Positions 5,755-6,283 of a stretch of DNA of 6,283 nt are shown here, piece after piece. The number at the start of each line of letters is the position of its first letter. Positions within the stretch are counted from its first letter, which is position 1. Where the stretch lies: NCBI GenBank assembly GCA_005884465.1, contig VAZH01000264.1, positions 1 through 6,283 on the forward strand. Reading direction: 5' to 3'. Below the pieces are notes generated by a model, which was not told where the DNA came from, ran no database searches, and was given only the letters and a program-made list of their open reading frames with translations. This DNA is from Alphaproteobacteria bacterium. Lineage in GTDB: Bacteria > Pseudomonadota > Alphaproteobacteria > Rhizobiales > Xanthobacteraceae. Made by a program: the position numbers and the translations under genes.

Positions 5755-6135
5755 ATGATCAGATATCTTGCCGTTATCGGCACTTTGGCAGCATTTGCAG
5801 GCGCGCCTGCCATGGCCCAACAACCTACAGCTCCGGGACAGGTGATGCACAAGAGTAGCGTATCGAAGAGCGTAGTGGGAACCAAGGGTGCCTCCGCATA
5901 TGCACCTGGCCACCTAAAGAAGCACAAGCTTGCCATTAGAGGTCGCCCGGGTGCGTCCGGCTTTGCTCCCGGCCACGCCGCGTCCAATATCAACACAAGG
6001 AGCAGGGTGACCACGAGATCCAGGGTTAATACGCAGAGCGGGATGACCACGGGATCCACGGTCAATACGCAGAGCGGGATGACCACAGGGTCCAGCGTCA
6101 GGTCGCGCCGCATTGACAGCGATTCTCAGCGCTAG
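5755..6135 (+). CDS. secreted repeat-containing hypothetical protein (126 aa)
   Basis: The precursor has a clear Sec signal peptide (residues 1-21, APAMA^QQ). The mature part holds two copies of a nine-residue motif, GASAYAPGH (45-53) and GASGFAPGH (66-74). Three 12-residue Ser/Thr/Arg-rich repeats follow: INTRSRVTTRSR (79-90), VNTQSGMTTGST (91-102) and VNTQSGMTTGSS (103-114). It is basic and low-complexity at its C-terminus, so that part is probably disordered. GASxxAPGH motifs occur in other small exported rhizobial proteins as far as I recall, with no assigned function. ATG 5755 follows the strong ribosome-binding site GGAAGGA (5741-5747). An imperfect EcfG-like promoter lies upstream and a strong terminator 19 nt after the stop. 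Confidence 0.82.
   Translation: MIRYLAVIGTLAAFAGAPAMAQQPTAPGQVMHKSSVSKSVVGTKGASAYAPGHLKKHKLAIRGRPGASGFAPGHAASNINTRSRVTTRSRVNTQSGMTTGSTVNTQSGMTTGSSVRSRRIDSDSQR
5989..6096 (+). repeat. three tandem 36-bp in-frame repeats
   Basis: Copies lie at 5989-6024, 6025-6060 and 6061-6096, each encoding 12 residues of the secreted protein. Copies 2 and 3 share the 20-nt core AATACGCAGAGCGGGATGAC exactly and differ at only a few other bases. Copy 1 is more diverged but keeps the GTGACCACG-like and GATCCAG segments. The pattern indicates recent duplication of the last copy. Confidence 0.85.
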
Positions 6136-6153
6136 TCTCCACTGACCGCTGCA

Positions 6154-6187
6154 ACAAGGCCCGCCGAACCAGTTCGGCGGGCCTTGT
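6154..6187. terminator. strong intrinsic terminator hairpin
   Basis: ACAAGGCCCGCCGAA (6154-6168) pairs perfectly over 15 bp with TTCGGCGGGCCTTGT (6173-6187) around the tetraloop CCAG. A T-rich tail (TTTCTGTTTT, 6191-6200) follows on the + strand. It ends the secreted-protein gene and may also serve the - strand gene ending at 6221, though no T tract appears on that side. Confidence 0.88.
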
Positions 6188-6220
6188 GCTTTCTGTTTTG
6201 CTAACGTCGAGTCTGTCGGC

Positions 6221-6283
6221 TTACCAACGATCGCTGCCTACGCCGACGCTCACGCCGGGAGCCCGAAAGCCGATGCCGGCGCG
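6221..6283 (-). CDS. C-terminal end of a Gly-rich protein, cut by the window edge
   Basis: Reading leftward from the window end, an open frame of 20 codons encodes RAGIGFRAPGVSVGVGSDRW followed by TAA (6223-6221). The Gly/Val-alternating tail with a terminal Arg-Trp resembles the ends of small exported proteins in related bacteria. The piece is short, so it could be chance, but its stop sits 33 nt from the strong hairpin, as expected for a convergent gene. The start and most of the gene are outside the window. Confidence 0.45.
   Translation of the reverse strand, partial: RAGIGFRAPGVSVGVGSDRW

Noticed and set aside
5989..6096. Short regular repeats that might suggest a CRISPR array
   Set aside because: The units are directly adjacent with no unique spacers, are in frame with a gene, and encode protein repeats.
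5655..6113. 152-aa - strand ORF with Val/Leu-rich repeats resembling membrane segments
   Set aside because: It is the antisense shadow of the 36-bp tandem repeats in the secreted-protein gene, which has a signal peptide, ribosome-binding site and terminator of its own.

Overview
The window looks like chromosomal DNA of an alphaproteobacterium, most likely Bradyrhizobium or a close relative in the Nitrobacteraceae. The reasons are a high-GC sequence, an OpgC-type membrane protein, and several small proteins of kinds I associate with that group: a YqjD-like tail-anchored protein, a His/Gly-rich secreted peptide, and a secreted protein with GASxxAPGH repeats. This genus assignment is from memory of family resemblance, not from a search.

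Layout, left to right. Positions 1-1316 hold the 3' part of a class A FAD-dependent aromatic-ring monooxygenase on the + strand. It enters from outside the window and is broken by a frame change near 950. Converging on it is a complete arginase gene (1332-2306, -). Next comes a 318-nt gene-free stretch with a 12-bp inverted repeat enclosing a 17-bp direct repeat. A small C-terminally membrane-anchored protein follows (2625-2885, +), converging on an opgC-like gene (2915-4066, -). Divergent from opgC is a 70-aa protein gene (4247-4459, +). Its stop codon overlaps the start of a 44-aa Cys-containing ORF (4456-4590, +) through an ATGA junction.

The right third is a cluster of small genes. It contains a secreted His/Gly-rich peptide (4781-5035, +), two small cytosolic proteins in a probable operon (5560 down to 5051, -), a secreted repeat-containing protein (5755-6135, +), a strong terminator hairpin at 6154-6187, and the C-terminal end of another - strand gene running out of the window (6221-6283).

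The metabolic genes (monooxygenase, arginase, OpgC) do not form an obvious pathway. The two secreted small proteins each have an upstream motif resembling the alphaproteobacterial general-stress sigma factor EcfG promoter (GGAAC-N16/17-CGTT), so stress-regulated envelope functions are a reasonable hypothesis. I saw no CRISPR array, tRNA, rRNA, transposase, phage gene or defence system. I found no convincing new multi-gene system. The least-described items are the overlapping 44-aa ORF and the repeat structure at 2471-2578.
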